Origin: Thiohalomonas denitrificans
GTDB taxonomy: Bacteria; Pseudomonadota; Gammaproteobacteria; Thiohalomonadales; Thiohalomonadaceae
DNA: 64,000 nt
Direction of reading: 5' to 3'
Assembly (NCBI RefSeq): GCF_016841685.1
Contig: NZ_JAENYR010000005.1
Location: 22,701-86,700, forward strand
This document shows positions 49,569 to 59,010 of the stretch, piece after piece; positions within the stretch are counted from its first letter, which is position 1, and every line of letters begins with the position of its first letter. A program made the position numbers and the translations under genes. Below the pieces are notes generated by a model, which was given only the letters and a program-made list of their open reading frames with translations, had not been told where the DNA came from and did no database searches.

Positions 49569-50441
49569 ATGACGCCCGATGAATACTGCCAGAACCGTAC
49601 CTCCCGTAGCGGTTCCAGTTTCTACTACAGCTTTCTGTTTCTCCCCTCGGAGCAGCGTCGGGCCATTACCGCCCTCTATGCATTTTGCCGGGAAGTGGAT
49701 GATATTGTCGACGAAAGCGCAAATCCGGCACTTGCCCGCACCCAGCTCCAGGCGTGGCGGGAGGAAATCGGCCGTCTTTTCCACGATACCCCCCAGCATC
49801 CGGTAACCCGCGCCCTGGCGCCGATGCTGGAGCGCTATGAACTGGCCGAAGAGCATTTCCTTGAAATCATAGACGGCATGGAGATGGACCTCGATCAGAA
49901 CCGTTACGCGGATTTCAAGGAGCTCTCGCTCTACTGCTACCGCGTTGCCAGCGTGGTGGGAATGCTCTCGACCGAAATCTTCGGCTACCGGGACCGCCAC
50001 ACGCTGCGGTATGCCCATGACCTCGGCATGGCCTTTCAGCTCACGAACATCCTGCGCGATGTCGGTGAAGACGCTCGCCGGGGACGGATCTACATCCCGG
50101 AAGATGAAATGACGCGTTTCGGCATCACCCCCGAAGATCTGATTCGAGGCAGGGACTCCGACGCGATGCGGGAGCTCTTCAAATGCCAGGGAGACCGTGC
50201 CCGCACCTTTTACCGCGCCGCCTTCTCCAGGCTGCCGGAAGAGGACCGCTACAGACAGCGCGCAGCCCTTATGATGGCAGCCATTTACCTGCGCCTGCTG
50301 GATGAGATCGAGGGGCAGGGGTTTCCCGTACTGAATCGACGTATTTCGCTGCCATCCTGGCAGAAACTTTGGCTTGTCTGGCGCACGGCACGCCGTGAAG
50401 CCGCCCGTCACCGTCGCTGGCTCGGGGAGCAACGCCGATGA
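49569..50441 (+). CDS. hpnD: Presqualene diphosphate synthase HpnD
   Basis: Condenses two farnesyl diphosphates to presqualene diphosphate. 290 aa, with both Asp-rich motifs FCREVDDIVDE and FQLTNILRDVGEDARRGRIY. Starts 113 bases after the cysC 5' end, so a divergent promoter region may serve both. Followed by hpnE after 19 bases. Confidence 0.95.
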   Translation: MTPDEYCQNRTSRSGSSFYYSFLFLPSEQRRAITALYAFCREVDDIVDESANPALARTQLQAWREEIGRLFHDTPQHPVTRALAPMLERYELAEEHFLEIIDGMEMDLDQNRYADFKELSLYCYRVASVVGMLSTEIFGYRDRHTLRYAHDLGMAFQLTNILRDVGEDARRGRIYIPEDEMTRFGITPEDLIRGRDSDAMRELFKCQGDRARTFYRAAFSRLPEEDRYRQRAALMMAAIYLRLLDEIEGQGFPVLNRRISLPSWQKLWLVWRTARREAARHRRWLGEQRR

Positions 50442-50460
50442 TGCCGACCTGCCCGCAGTC

Positions 50461-51777
50461 ATGAAGTCGAAACCGATCCTGGTGCTGGGCGCCGGTTGGG
50501 CCGGGCTGGCGGCCGGCGTCGAACTGGCGGCCAGAGGCTATTCTGTTCAGGTCCTGGAATCCGCCCGTCAACCCGGCGGGCGCGCGCGCTGTGTGCGCTT
50601 CGGGGAACTGAACATCGATAACGGTCAGCACCTGCTGATCGGCGCCTACCGGGAAACCCTGCGTCTCATGGAGAGCATCGGTCTCAGGGAATCCGACATC
50701 TTCGCCCGAACACCGCTCCGCCTGGCCATCAGGGGTCACGGCCAGGACCTGGACCTCGCATCGCTGCCGCTTCCAAGCCCAATGCATATCGGCGGCGGGC
50801 TAATGCGAGCCAGGGGCCTGTCACTCCGGCAACGAGGTGCCGCTGTAAAGATGGCCTACCGCCTGTGGCGACGGAAATTCGCGCTGGCGGAGGATTGCAC
50901 GGTCGCCATGCTCCTGGAGCACGAGGGACAGAACACCGACCTGATCAGGCGTCTCTGGGAGCCTCTATGCCTTGCTACCCTCAACACGCCGATTTCGCGA
51001 GCCTCGGCGCGGGCGTTTCTTGCCGTACTGCGGGATGCCTTCACCGGGAATCGAGGCAATGCCGACCTGCTGATTCCCCGTACCGGGCTCGGGCGTATCT
51101 TTCCAGTGCCTGCTGTAGACTTCATCGAGCAGAGAGACGGCCATGTGCAACTCGGGCGGCGGGCCAACCGACTGCTGATCGAGGACAACCGCATCATCGG
51201 CATCGAAACCGGCGACAAAACCGTTCTAGCCGATCAAGTGGTACTGGCCGTGCCGCCCGTGGCGGCTGCCCGCCTGCTGCAACCGCATTCGGCGCTGGCA
51301 GGTACCGCCGAACGGCTGTTCCAACTCTCCTACGAATCCATCACCACGGTCTATCTCCATTATCCTGAAGAGGTCCGACTCGCCAACGCCATGCTGGGAC
51401 TGATCGGCACTCATGCACAATGGGTATTTGACCGCAGCCTTTGTGGACAACCCGGCCTGATGGCCGCAGTCATCAGCACCGACGGCCCCCATACCTTGAT
51501 GGAAAACCGACAGCTGATTGCCGCCGTCTCTGAAGAGATTTCCCGCCTCCTGCCGGGCGGGCCGAGCCCCCTCAACAGTGCCGTTATCCGGGAAAAGCGG
51601 GCGACGTTTGCTTGCGAGGCCGGGGTCGATGCCCTACGCCCCGAGGCGAGGACACCCGTGACCGGTCTTTGGCTGGCCGGGGATTACACCGCGACCGGCT
51701 ATCCGGCCACACTGGAGGGAGCGGTTCGCAGCGGGGTTCAATGTGCGCGCCACATCATGGATAATGCACGTCCCTAA
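50461..51777 (+). CDS. hpnE: Hydroxysqualene dehydroxylase HpnE
   Basis: FAD-dependent amine-oxidase-like protein (438 aa) that reduces hydroxysqualene to squalene, completing the HpnCDE route. N-terminal Rossmann motif LVLGAGWAGLAAGVELAARG and the C-terminal FAD-contact WLAGDYTATGYPATLEGAVR are clear. ATG 50461 is the first start with a full Rossmann N-terminus; the frame is open further into hpnD. No squalene-hopene cyclase lies in the window, so the product is squalene unless shc lies elsewhere. Confidence 0.94.
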   Translation: MKSKPILVLGAGWAGLAAGVELAARGYSVQVLESARQPGGRARCVRFGELNIDNGQHLLIGAYRETLRLMESIGLRESDIFARTPLRLAIRGHGQDLDLASLPLPSPMHIGGGLMRARGLSLRQRGAAVKMAYRLWRRKFALAEDCTVAMLLEHEGQNTDLIRRLWEPLCLATLNTPISRASARAFLAVLRDAFTGNRGNADLLIPRTGLGRIFPVPAVDFIEQRDGHVQLGRRANRLLIEDNRIIGIETGDKTVLADQVVLAVPPVAAARLLQPHSALAGTAERLFQLSYESITTVYLHYPEEVRLANAMLGLIGTHAQWVFDRSLCGQPGLMAAVISTDGPHTLMENRQLIAAVSEEISRLLPGGPSPLNSAVIREKRATFACEAGVDALRPEARTPVTGLWLAGDYTATGYPATLEGAVRSGVQCARHIMDNARP

Positions 51778-51795
51778 TCAACATCCTGAATTCCG

Positions 51796-52557
51796 ATGGC
51801 ATCCGTTCCTCCCGACACTTTGAAACAGTATCAGCCTCCCGCGGATCTTCTGAAAGAGCGGATCATTCTGGTCACCGGAGCCGGCGGCGGGCTCGGAGCC
51901 GCGGCCGCAAAAAGCTTCGCAGCCCACGGCGCAACGGTGATACTACTCGGACGCACTATTCGCAAGCTGGAGGACACCTACGACGCGATTGAACAGGCGG
52001 GGCACCCTCTTCCGGCGATCTATCCGATGAATCTGGAAGGGGCGGCGCCAAAGGACTATGCGGAACTGGCCGCCACCGTCGAAAAGGAGTTCGGACGACT
52101 GGACGGGCTGCTGCACAACGCCGCCACCCAGGGCCAGCTGACGCCCCTGTCGCAATACAGCATCGAGTTGTGGTCACAGGTGATGCAGACCAACCTGAAT
52201 GCCCCCTTCATGATGACCGCCGCCCTGCTCGACCTGCTAAAGGCGTCCGACGACGCCTCGGTCGTGTTCACCACCTCGGACGTCGGCCGCAAGGGTCGCG
52301 CCTACTGGGGTGCTTACGGGATCTCCAACGCCGCCTGCGAAAACATGATGCAGATCTGGGCCGATGAGCTCGAGGTCAACACCCGCGTACGGGTCAACAG
52401 CCTGGATCCTGGTCCGGCACGCACCACCATGCGCGCCCGCGCCTACCCCGGCGAAGATCCCAACAGCATTCCCTTGCCCGAAGCACTCATGGGCGCCTAC
52501 CTGTACCTGATGGGCCCGGAGAGCCGCGATATCACGGGACAGCAATTGAACGCGTAG
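51796..52557 (+). CDS. yciK: YciK-type short-chain dehydrogenase with altered active site
   Basis: 253-residue SDR, homologue of E. coli YciK and of the Pseudomonas gene next to mupP; physiological substrate unknown. The cofactor motif TGAGGGLGAA and NAA (108-110) are intact. The active-site Tyr is at 174 and a Ser at 161, but the catalytic Lys of YxxxK is Asn178 (YGISN), where Pseudomonas and E. coli have YAVSK/YAASK. Activity may be altered or lost. Separated from mupP here by the squalene genes; it follows hpnE by 18 bases. Confidence 0.9.
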   Translation: MASVPPDTLKQYQPPADLLKERIILVTGAGGGLGAAAAKSFAAHGATVILLGRTIRKLEDTYDAIEQAGHPLPAIYPMNLEGAAPKDYAELAATVEKEFGRLDGLLHNAATQGQLTPLSQYSIELWSQVMQTNLNAPFMMTAALLDLLKASDDASVVFTTSDVGRKGRAYWGAYGISNAACENMMQIWADELEVNTRVRVNSLDPGPARTTMRARAYPGEDPNSIPLPEALMGAYLYLMGPESRDITGQQLNA

Positions 52558-52558
52558 G

Positions 52559-52693
52559 GTGCACTCTTCAAATACACCGTCGACAGCTCGCACCTGCATT
52601 GGAAGCGGCGCATCAGAGGATGTTCCACGCCGCTGCCTCCACCATACTGTTCTCTGTGTGCTCTGTGGTGAACGGTGTAGTTGAGCGGTCGAC
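52559..52693. repeat. Half copy of the CCACAGAG repeat after yciK
   Basis: TGTTCTCTGTGTGCTCTGTG (about 52649-52668) is a right arm of the CCACAGAG family with no left arm nearby. It lies between the convergent genes yciK and the double-thioredoxin gene. No clear terminator was seen. Confidence 0.5.
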
Positions 52694-53728
52694 TCAATCC
52701 CAGATATCCACATGCCTTCCCTCGGCCTCGATGCGTTCGGCGCGGGCCTGCACGAAGCGCTGGAATTCCGGAACCTCGCGGTAGGCCCCGGAGGCCACGT
52801 ATTCCAGGGCCGACTGCACGTGGAAGCTCTTCAGGTAGGCCTCGGTCCGGAATACCTCCCTTCCGGTCTTGTCAAAAAACAGCATGCCGGGCGTGTATTT
52901 GACCTCCATGGAATCCGCCCATTCCCGGGCCGTGGTGCGCTCACCAGCTGGCGTCAGAACCCGGGTATCGGCCCAGCGATCGAGCCGCACCACATCGAAG
53001 GCGCCCAGCAGGTCGCGCGTCGCTTCCCGCGCCAGGACGTCCCGGTGGAATTCGTCACAAGCGGCGCACCGGGGCTGTTCGAAGAGCACAACCAGTGGAC
53101 GCTGGGCGGGGATGCTTTCCGACCTTGTGAGAGCAAACGGCGGCTCCTGGAAAAAGGGTGCCTCGTTCAGCTCTTCGGAGGCCTCCTCTTGCTGATTTTT
53201 GGCCAGAAAATCGGAAAAAGCATTTTTCCGGTCGATCGATGCGTACTCCAATGCCGAAATGAATTTGGCGGGATGATAATAGCCATTGACCCGCAGCGCT
53301 TTTCGGCCCTGCTCATCCAGGAAAAGCAGCGTCGGGGTGAACATTACCTTTAAATCCGCCGCAAATTGCTTTTCCGTCACCACCTCTCCATCCAGATTGG
53401 TGACTTCCCGATCGCCCCACAGATTGATCGCCACAACCTCATAGAGGTCGCGGGTTTTCCGGGCGATCTCCCGCTGACCGAAATTGTCCTGCAACAGCTT
53501 GGCACAGTAGGGACAGCCGTCCTGATAGAAATAGAGGAGCAGCCGTTTTCCCTCCTGGGCCGCCTCACCAACATCCTCGTGCAGATTCAGGAAAGATTGC
53601 TTGAACCACTCGGGCTGGGGGTGATAACCCGGATTGACGCCATCCTCCAGCTTTTCGCCGGCACCGAACGCGATGCCCATCATTCCGAATAGCACAACCG
53701 GCAGCAACCGCAGCAGTCGCTTGATCAT
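52694..53728 (-). CDS. Exported protein with two thioredoxin-fold domains (SoxW-like)
   Basis: 344 aa. A signal peptide (about 1-23, ending AFGAGE) precedes two tandem thioredoxin-like domains. The first has CPYC (residues 72-75) and a cis-Pro loop FTPTLLFLDEQGRKALRVNG; the second has CAAC (221-224) and YTPGMLFFDKTGREVFR. Likely a periplasmic disulfide reductase or carrier, of the SoxW/thioredoxin_2 kind; the partner is unknown. ATG 53728 has GAGG at nine bases; ATG 53737 three codons upstream is also possible. Monocistronic by context. Confidence 0.85.
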   Translation of the reverse strand: MIKRLLRLLPVVLFGMMGIAFGAGEKLEDGVNPGYHPQPEWFKQSFLNLHEDVGEAAQEGKRLLLYFYQDGCPYCAKLLQDNFGQREIARKTRDLYEVVAINLWGDREVTNLDGEVVTEKQFAADLKVMFTPTLLFLDEQGRKALRVNGYYHPAKFISALEYASIDRKNAFSDFLAKNQQEEASEELNEAPFFQEPPFALTRSESIPAQRPLVVLFEQPRCAACDEFHRDVLAREATRDLLGAFDVVRLDRWADTRVLTPAGERTTAREWADSMEVKYTPGMLFFDKTGREVFRTEAYLKSFHVQSALEYVASGAYREVPEFQRFVQARAERIEAEGRHVDIWD

Positions 53729-53901
53729 CTCCACCATCCTCGTTCTGTTTTATAATAAGTCTCACTATATCGCTGCGAATGAACGTCCGCCACATTACCC
53801 ATACATTGGCAAGGCCTTGGCGTGAATTCGACGGCCGGAGGCTGTTTCTCCTGCACGGAAAGGTGATAGAACTACGCTGCGACGTAAGGAAGTGGCCAGA
53901 G

Positions 53902-54372
53902 CTAATACTCGGCACGGTCCGGTTTTGCGGACCAGAGGGCAAAGGGACGTTCGGCCCCGGAGATGTCGACCCGGTGTGCAGGCAACTGCCGCTCCTCCGG
54001 CGACCGCGCCAATTCCTCGGCGATGAACAGATCATCGAATCCCGCCTCGGCCGCAGCCTCGCCCATCGCAGCAAAAAAGATGGCGTCCAACCGTGCCCAA
54101 TAGGCCGCACTGAGACACATGGGGCAGGGGGCACAACTGACATACAGCACACAGCCCACCAGGGAGAAATCTCCCAGAGTGCGGCAGGCCTCGCGAATCG
54201 CATTTACTTCCGCATGAGCCGTAGGGTCGTTATCGAGTGTCACGCGATTGTTGCCCTTGCCAATGATATGTCCATCCCGGACCACGACCGCCCCGAAGGG
54301 GCCACCGCCCTGCTCCACCGATTCTTCAGCCAACCACAATACGGTTTCCAGAAAGGAAATATCCGGTTCCAT
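53902..54372 (-). CDS. Nucleoside/guanine deaminase (CMP/dCMP deaminase family)
   Basis: 156-residue zinc deaminase. Zinc-site motifs TAHAEVNAIREA and SCAPCPMCLSAAYWARLDAI are present, with catalytic Glu in HAE. The length and C-terminal ending (AERPFALWSAKPDRAEY) fit guanine deaminase GuaD of the B. subtilis type better than tRNA deaminase TadA. ATG 54372 has AAGGGG at a five-base spacing. It shares a short intergenic space with the glycosylase gene upstream. Confidence 0.88.
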   Translation of the reverse strand: MEPDISFLETVLWLAEESVEQGGGPFGAVVVRDGHIIGKGNNRVTLDNDPTAHAEVNAIREACRTLGDFSLVGCVLYVSCAPCPMCLSAAYWARLDAIFFAAMGEAAAEAGFDDLFIAEELARSPEERQLPAHRVDISGAERPFALWSAKPDRAEY

Positions 54373-54426
54373 CGAAGCCCCTTGGTTTGAACACCTTTCT
54401 GATTGTCGGAACTCTTCCACCAATGA

Positions 54427-55080
54427 TCAAACCCTGTCGCGTCCGGGGCACTGCGACCGAAGGCAACAGCCGGCACAGCGGCTCTTTTTCCGGCAGTAAT
54501 CTTTCGCGTGGGCCACTATCAGGGCGTGGTACTCATTGAATAACTCGACCCGATTGGGCTCGCTGGCGAGCCCCTGCTCGACGAGGGATCGCAGCTCCTC
54601 ATAGGTCTCATCGCCTTGAATCACCTCTAAACGGGAAAAGAGTCGCCGGGTATAGGTGTCGATGACGAAAACCGGGCGACCGAACGCATACAGAACGATG
54701 TCATCAGCCGTCTCCGGACCCACACCGTTTACGGACAATACCCGCTGCCGTAGCTCCGCCGTCTCCAGCCGCTCCAGGGCTTCCAGGCCGCCTGCCTCCA
54801 GATACCAGCGGCAGTAATTGCGAAGCCTCTCCGCCTTCACGTTGAAATAACCCGACGGACGAATCCATTCGGCCAGCTCGGTGTGCGGAACACCGAGCAT
54901 TGTCTCCGGGCTCAGCGCATCCCGGGTCTTTAGGTTGCAAATCGCCTTTTCGACATTGGACCACGCCGTATTTTGCGTCAGAATCGCACCGACCATGACT
55001 TCGAAAGGCGTGTCCGCGGGCCACCAATGCTGCAGCCCGTGCTCGACAAACAGCCGATCATGAATGGTTTTAAACGGCAT
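54427..55080 (-). CDS. Endonuclease III-family DNA glycosylase, MagIII-like
   Basis: 217 aa HhH-GPD protein. The HhH motif reads VNGVGPETADD, with Glu123 where Nth has the catalytic Lys, while the catalytic Asp141 (VIDTYTRRLFSR) is kept. A C-terminal cluster C196-C202-C205-C211 can bind 4Fe-4S. This combination marks monofunctional glycosylases such as MagIII (3-methyladenine) rather than AP-lyase Nth. Substrate is inferred. Stands alone, downstream of the rluB gene region. Confidence 0.87.
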   Translation of the reverse strand: MPFKTIHDRLFVEHGLQHWWPADTPFEVMVGAILTQNTAWSNVEKAICNLKTRDALSPETMLGVPHTELAEWIRPSGYFNVKAERLRNYCRWYLEAGGLEALERLETAELRQRVLSVNGVGPETADDIVLYAFGRPVFVIDTYTRRLFSRLEVIQGDETYEELRSLVEQGLASEPNRVELFNEYHALIVAHAKDYCRKKSRCAGCCLRSQCPGRDRV

Positions 55081-55275
55081 GATGCCCGCCTGAATCGCCT
55101 GAGCAATGAAATGGGTGACCCAATCGGCCCTGCCGCGAAGACGCGGACCGCCCTGCTGGCCAGGTGCAGTTCCTTCCCGGTCCCTGTGTGCACCGTCCGC
55201 CAGCGGTTACCTTATCGGGACCGAAACCATTCACCAGGGTTCCGGGCGAGGGAACAATTCGGCTATTCGTACCCG

Positions 55276-56100
55276 TTACCGACGCCGCTTGCCGGGGCGC
55301 GCCGTTCTCCCCTGGGGCTTGTGGCGTGCCCTGCGGCTGACCGGCCGCTCCTTTTCCGGTTCATCGGGCAGACCCGCGGCATCGAGCAGCGCCTTGAGTG
55401 CCGGTGGGGGCAGATCCTGAAAGCGCCCCTGGCGAAGCGCCCGGTTGAGGATGACGGGTCCGTAGCGTACGCGGATCAGCCGGCTCACCACGGCCCCCTG
55501 AGACTCCCAGAGACGGCGCACTTCCCGATTGCGTCCCTCGCGGATGACGACATGGAACCAGTGATTGGTCCCCTCCCCGCCGGCATCCACCACCGAATCG
55601 AAGCGGGCAAAACCATCCTCGAGTTCAACGCCCTCGGTCAACTGCTTGATCACATCGGGTGAGGGCTCGCCGTAAATGCGCACCGCGTACTCGCGTTCAA
55701 CTTCCGACGAGGGGTGCATCAGACGATTGGCGAGTTCTCCATCATTGGTGAGCAGCAGCAGCCCCGACGTATTGACGTCCAGCCGCCCGACCGGTATCCA
55801 GCGCCCTCCTCCCGCACGAGGCAGGTTTTCGAAGACGGTGGGGCGGCCCTCCGGGTCACTCCGGGTGACGAGTTCACCCTCGGGCTTGTTGTACACCAGA
55901 ACCCGGCGCCGCGGACCGGCCTTTCGATGGCGCGATAGCACCCGGCCGTCAACGCGAATGAGATCCGTTTCCTCCACGCGATCGCCCAGCGTGGCCACCC
56001 TGCCGTTGACAGAGATCCGCCCGGCCGTAATCCACGCCTCGAGTTCACGTCGCGAGCCGAAGCCGGCCCGGGCCAACAGTTTTTGCAGCTTTTCGCTCAT
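55276..56100 (-). CDS. rluB: 23S rRNA pseudouridine(2605) synthase
   Basis: Modifies U2605 of 23S rRNA. 274 aa: N-terminal S4 RNA-binding domain (about 1-60, [20 protein letters not shown]), then the RsuA-type catalytic domain with Asp in [18 protein letters not shown], and a basic C-terminal tail ([19 protein letters not shown]). Lies downstream of scpA-scpB, a conserved proteobacterial order. Confidence 0.95.
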   Translation of the reverse strand: MSEKLQKLLARAGFGSRRELEAWITAGRISVNGRVATLGDRVEETDLIRVDGRVLSRHRKAGPRRRVLVYNKPEGELVTRSDPEGRPTVFENLPRAGGGRWIPVGRLDVNTSGLLLLTNDGELANRLMHPSSEVEREYAVRIYGEPSPDVIKQLTEGVELEDGFARFDSVVDAGGEGTNHWFHVVIREGRNREVRRLWESQGAVVSRLIRVRYGPVILNRALRQGRFQDLPPPALKALLDAAGLPDEPEKERPVSRRARHKPQGRTARPGKRRR

Positions 56101-56112
56101 AGGATTGGAATC

Positions 56113-56268
56113 GAACCACAGAGATCACGGAGTGATCTGAGAAAAAAGTTTCACGGCCACAGGGGTCAGCCGCACAAGTACCGAGTGCTACGACGGTTCC
56201 GAATTCTCTACGGACAAACCGATGGATGCGCCATACGGTGCCACATCGGGCGCTGTCTCTGTGGTCAT
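56113..56268. repeat. CCACAGAG-type repeat between rluB and scpB
   Basis: AACCACAGAGATCACGGAG (56115) has a partner GCGCTGTCTCTGTGGTCA near 56252-56268, next to the scpB stop. A central CACGGCCACAGGGGTC is a diverged copy. Confidence 0.6.
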
Positions 56269-56906
56269 ACGTACTCAACCGGTTCCAGATCCACCGGCGG
56301 CAGTGGCACGCCTTTCTCCGGTTCATCTTCGGCGGCATTCTCGCCCGGGAGACGCAGATCCAGCTCGGCGTTGAGCTTGTCGATGTCCCTGAGTTCGGAA
56401 AGCGGCGGCAGGTCATCGAGCGTCTTCAGATCGAAGTAATCCAGGAACTGCCGTGTGGTAGCATACATGGCGGGCTTACCGGGTACATCCCGATGCCCAA
56501 CCACCCGCACCCACTCACGCTCCTGCAAGGTTCGCATGATGTTGGTGCTGACCGAGACACCACGGATATCCTCGATTTCGGCCCGGGTGATTGGCTGACG
56601 ATAGGCCACCAGCGCCAAGGTCTCCAGAAGGGCTCGGGAGTATCGGGCCGGTTTTTCCTCCCACAGACGGGATACCCAGCGAGCCGTCTCGGCCCGTCCC
56701 TGAAAACGGTATCCGCTGGCCACCTCCCTGAGCTCCACGCCGCGCCTTTCGCAGTCGGCCTGCAGGGCTTCGATAGTCTCCCGAAGCGCCCCCTTGTCCG
56801 GCCGCTCCTCCTCCTCGAACAGGCCCTGCAACCGATCCAGACTGAGTGGTTCACCCGCCGCAAACAGGGCCGACTCGACAATCTTCTTCAGCTCTTCGAT
56901 TTCCAT
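56265..56906 (-). CDS. scpB: Segregation and condensation protein B
   Basis: Winged-helix (kite) subunit that joins ScpA to SMC/MukB-like condensin for chromosome segregation. 213 aa; signature ALLETLALVAYRQPITRAEI and GVSVSTNIMRTLQEREWVRV. ATG 56906 gives a start comparable with homologues; an ATG at 56948, overlapping scpA, is possible but adds a non-homologous leader. Confidence 0.93.
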   Translation of the reverse strand: MEIEELKKIVESALFAAGEPLSLDRLQGLFEEEERPDKGALRETIEALQADCERRGVELREVASGYRFQGRAETARWVSRLWEEKPARYSRALLETLALVAYRQPITRAEIEDIRGVSVSTNIMRTLQEREWVRVVGHRDVPGKPAMYATTRQFLDYFDLKTLDDLPPLSELRDIDKLNAELDLRLPGENAAEDEPEKGVPLPPVDLEPVEYV

Positions 56907-56919
56907 AGATCGATTCGGA

Positions 56920-57768
56920 TTACTCGCTGGTGCCGACGGCCTTGACATGGATCCGCCCGAAGGTTTCGGTCTGGATCAGTTCAATGAGCGATTGCTTGAT
57001 AAGCTCAAGCACGGCCATAAAGGTTACCACCACGCCCCGACGCCCCTCTTCGAGCGGGAACAGCGTGGTGAATTCCGTAAAGTACTCGGTGCTGAGGGCC
57101 TCCAGTACCTGCGACATGCGTTCGCGCACCGACAGCGTTTCACGCTGGACATGATGATGGGCAAACATCTCGGCACGACGGACCACTTCCGAAAGCGCAG
57201 TCAGCAGTTCCCGAAGGTCGAGATCGGGCCTGGGCTTCTCCACCGCACGATCGGGTCCCTCGATGCACGCCGGGAAGACCTCCCTTCCCACACGGGGGAG
57301 GTCATCGATATCTCCAGCCGCCTGTTTGAAGCGCTCATACTCCTGGAGACGCCTAACCAGTTCCGCACGTGGGTCATCATCTTCTTCTTCCGAAGCCACC
57401 GGGCGCGGCAGCAGCATGCGCGATTTGATCTCCGCCAGCATGGCTGCCATAACCAGGTATTCCGCGGCCAGCTCCAGCTGGAGTTCTTTCATCAACTCCA
57501 CGTACTTCATGTACTGGGTCGTGATCTGCGCGATGGGGACATCCAGGACATCCAGATTCTGCCGCTTGATGAGATAAAGCAGCAGATCCAGCGGTCCTTC
57601 GAACGCCTCCAGAAAGACCTCCAGCGCCTGCGGGGGAATATAGAGGTCCTTGGGCATCTCCATCAGAGGTGAGCCCAGGACGATGGCAAAGGGCATCTCC
57701 TCCTGTCGCGGCTGCCGGGAGGCTTCCCTCTCTTCCCGGGCGTTGGGTTCGACGCAAACGTCATTCAT
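56920..57768 (-). CDS. scpA: Segregation and condensation protein A
   Basis: Kleisin bridge of the SMC-ScpAB condensin. 282 aa; N-terminal SMC-binding region FEGPLDLLLYLIKRQNLDVL, then IAQITTQYMKYVELMKELQL, a charged linker, and a C-terminal winged helix ending GRIHVKAVG. Only 13 bases before scpB and 6 after trpS, so trpS-scpA-scpB-rluB is one unit. Confidence 0.96.
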   Translation of the reverse strand: MNDVCVEPNAREEREASRQPRQEEMPFAIVLGSPLMEMPKDLYIPPQALEVFLEAFEGPLDLLLYLIKRQNLDVLDVPIAQITTQYMKYVELMKELQLELAAEYLVMAAMLAEIKSRMLLPRPVASEEEDDDPRAELVRRLQEYERFKQAAGDIDDLPRVGREVFPACIEGPDRAVEKPRPDLDLRELLTALSEVVRRAEMFAHHHVQRETLSVRERMSQVLEALSTEYFTEFTTLFPLEEGRRGVVVTFMAVLELIKQSLIELIQTETFGRIHVKAVGTSE

Positions 57769-57774
57769 GGTCGA

Positions 57775-58992
57775 TTACCGGTAGTCCAGCCCCATGGAGC
57801 GGCGAACCTCCTCCAGGGTGAGTTTGGCCTCGTCACGAGCCTGTTCGCGCCCCTCCGCCAGGATCTTGCGCACCAGCGAGGGGTTATCGATGAATTCCTT
57901 GGCGCGCTCACGGATGGGCGCCAACTCCGAAGAGACGGCATCGATCACCGGCTGTTTACAATCCAGGCAGCCGATGCCGGCGGTGGTGCAGCCCTCCTGT
58001 ACCCACTGACGGGTCTCTTCGCCCGAGTAAACCTTGTGCAGTTCCCATACTGGACACTTCTCCGGATCGCCCGGGTCGGTACGGCGCACCCTGGCCGGAT
58101 CGGTAGGCATGGTGCGCAGCTTCTTTTCGACTTCCTTGGGGTCTTCCCGGAGGCCGATAGTGTTGCCATAAGACTTGGACATTTTCTGTCCGTCCAGGCC
58201 GGGCATCTTCGACGCCGGGGTGAGCAGCGCCTGGGGCTCGGGCAGGATAATCTTGCCGGCGCCCTCGAGATAGCCGAACAGGCGTTCCCGATCACCCAGG
58301 GTGATGTTCTGCTGATTCTCTAGCAGCGCCTGGGCCGTGGCCAGCGCCTCGTGATCGCCCTGCTCCTGATAGCGTTTACGCAGGTCGTGGTACAGACGGG
58401 CATTCTTCTTGCCCATCTTTCTCGCCGCCTGCTCGGCCCGGTCGGCAAAGTCCGGTTCGCGGCCATACAGGTGGTTAAAGCGGCGCGCCACCTCACGAGT
58501 CAACTCCACGTGGGCGACCTGGTCTTCACCGACCGGAACCTGGGTCGCGCGGTAGATCAGGATATCGGCGCTCTGTAGCAGCGGATAGCCGAGAAAACCA
58601 TAGGTAGAGAGGTCCTTTTCCTTGAGCTTTTCCTGCTGGTCCTTATAGGTAGGTACACGCTCCAGCCACCCCAGCGGCGTCATCATCGACAGCAGCACGT
58701 GCAGCTCGGCGTGCTCCGGCACCTGGGACTGAATAAAAAGCCGCGCCGAACCGGGATTGATTCCCGCCGCCAGCCAGTCGATCACCATATCCATCGCGTT
58801 CTCGACGATCGGACCGGTATTGTCGTACTCGGTGGTCAGGGCGTGCCAATCGGCAATAAAGAAGAAACACTCGTATTCATGCTGGAGCTTCAACCAGTTT
58901 TTCAGGACGCCGTGATAGTGGCCGAGGTGCAGACGGCCGGTGGGCCGCATACCTGACAACACGCGCTGATTTTGCGACGACAGGGAATTCAA
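57775..58992 (-). CDS. trpS: Tryptophanyl-tRNA synthetase
   Basis: Class I synthetase, 405 aa, longer than the 334-aa E. coli enzyme because of an insert between about residues 190 and 270. HIGH-type motif MRPTGRLHLGHYHGVLKNW, catalytic QSADILIYRATQVPVGEDQ and KMSKS in GQKMSKSYGNTIGL. Directly upstream of scpA (6-base gap). Confidence 0.96.
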   Translation of the reverse strand: MNSLSSQNQRVLSGMRPTGRLHLGHYHGVLKNWLKLQHEYECFFFIADWHALTTEYDNTGPIVENAMDMVIDWLAAGINPGSARLFIQSQVPEHAELHVLLSMMTPLGWLERVPTYKDQQEKLKEKDLSTYGFLGYPLLQSADILIYRATQVPVGEDQVAHVELTREVARRFNHLYGREPDFADRAEQAARKMGKKNARLYHDLRKRYQEQGDHEALATAQALLENQQNITLGDRERLFGYLEGAGKIILPEPQALLTPASKMPGLDGQKMSKSYGNTIGLREDPKEVEKKLRTMPTDPARVRRTDPGDPEKCPVWELHKVYSGEETRQWVQEGCTTAGIGCLDCKQPVIDAVSSELAPIRERAKEFIDNPSLVRKILAEGREQARDEAKLTLEEVRRSMGLDYR

Positions 58993-59010
58993 AACGACTC
59001 CAATTCGTGA

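Noticed and set aside
52956..53136. Short minus-strand ORFs within the double-thioredoxin gene
   Set aside because: Alternate-frame shadows of the conserved thioredoxin-fold frame.
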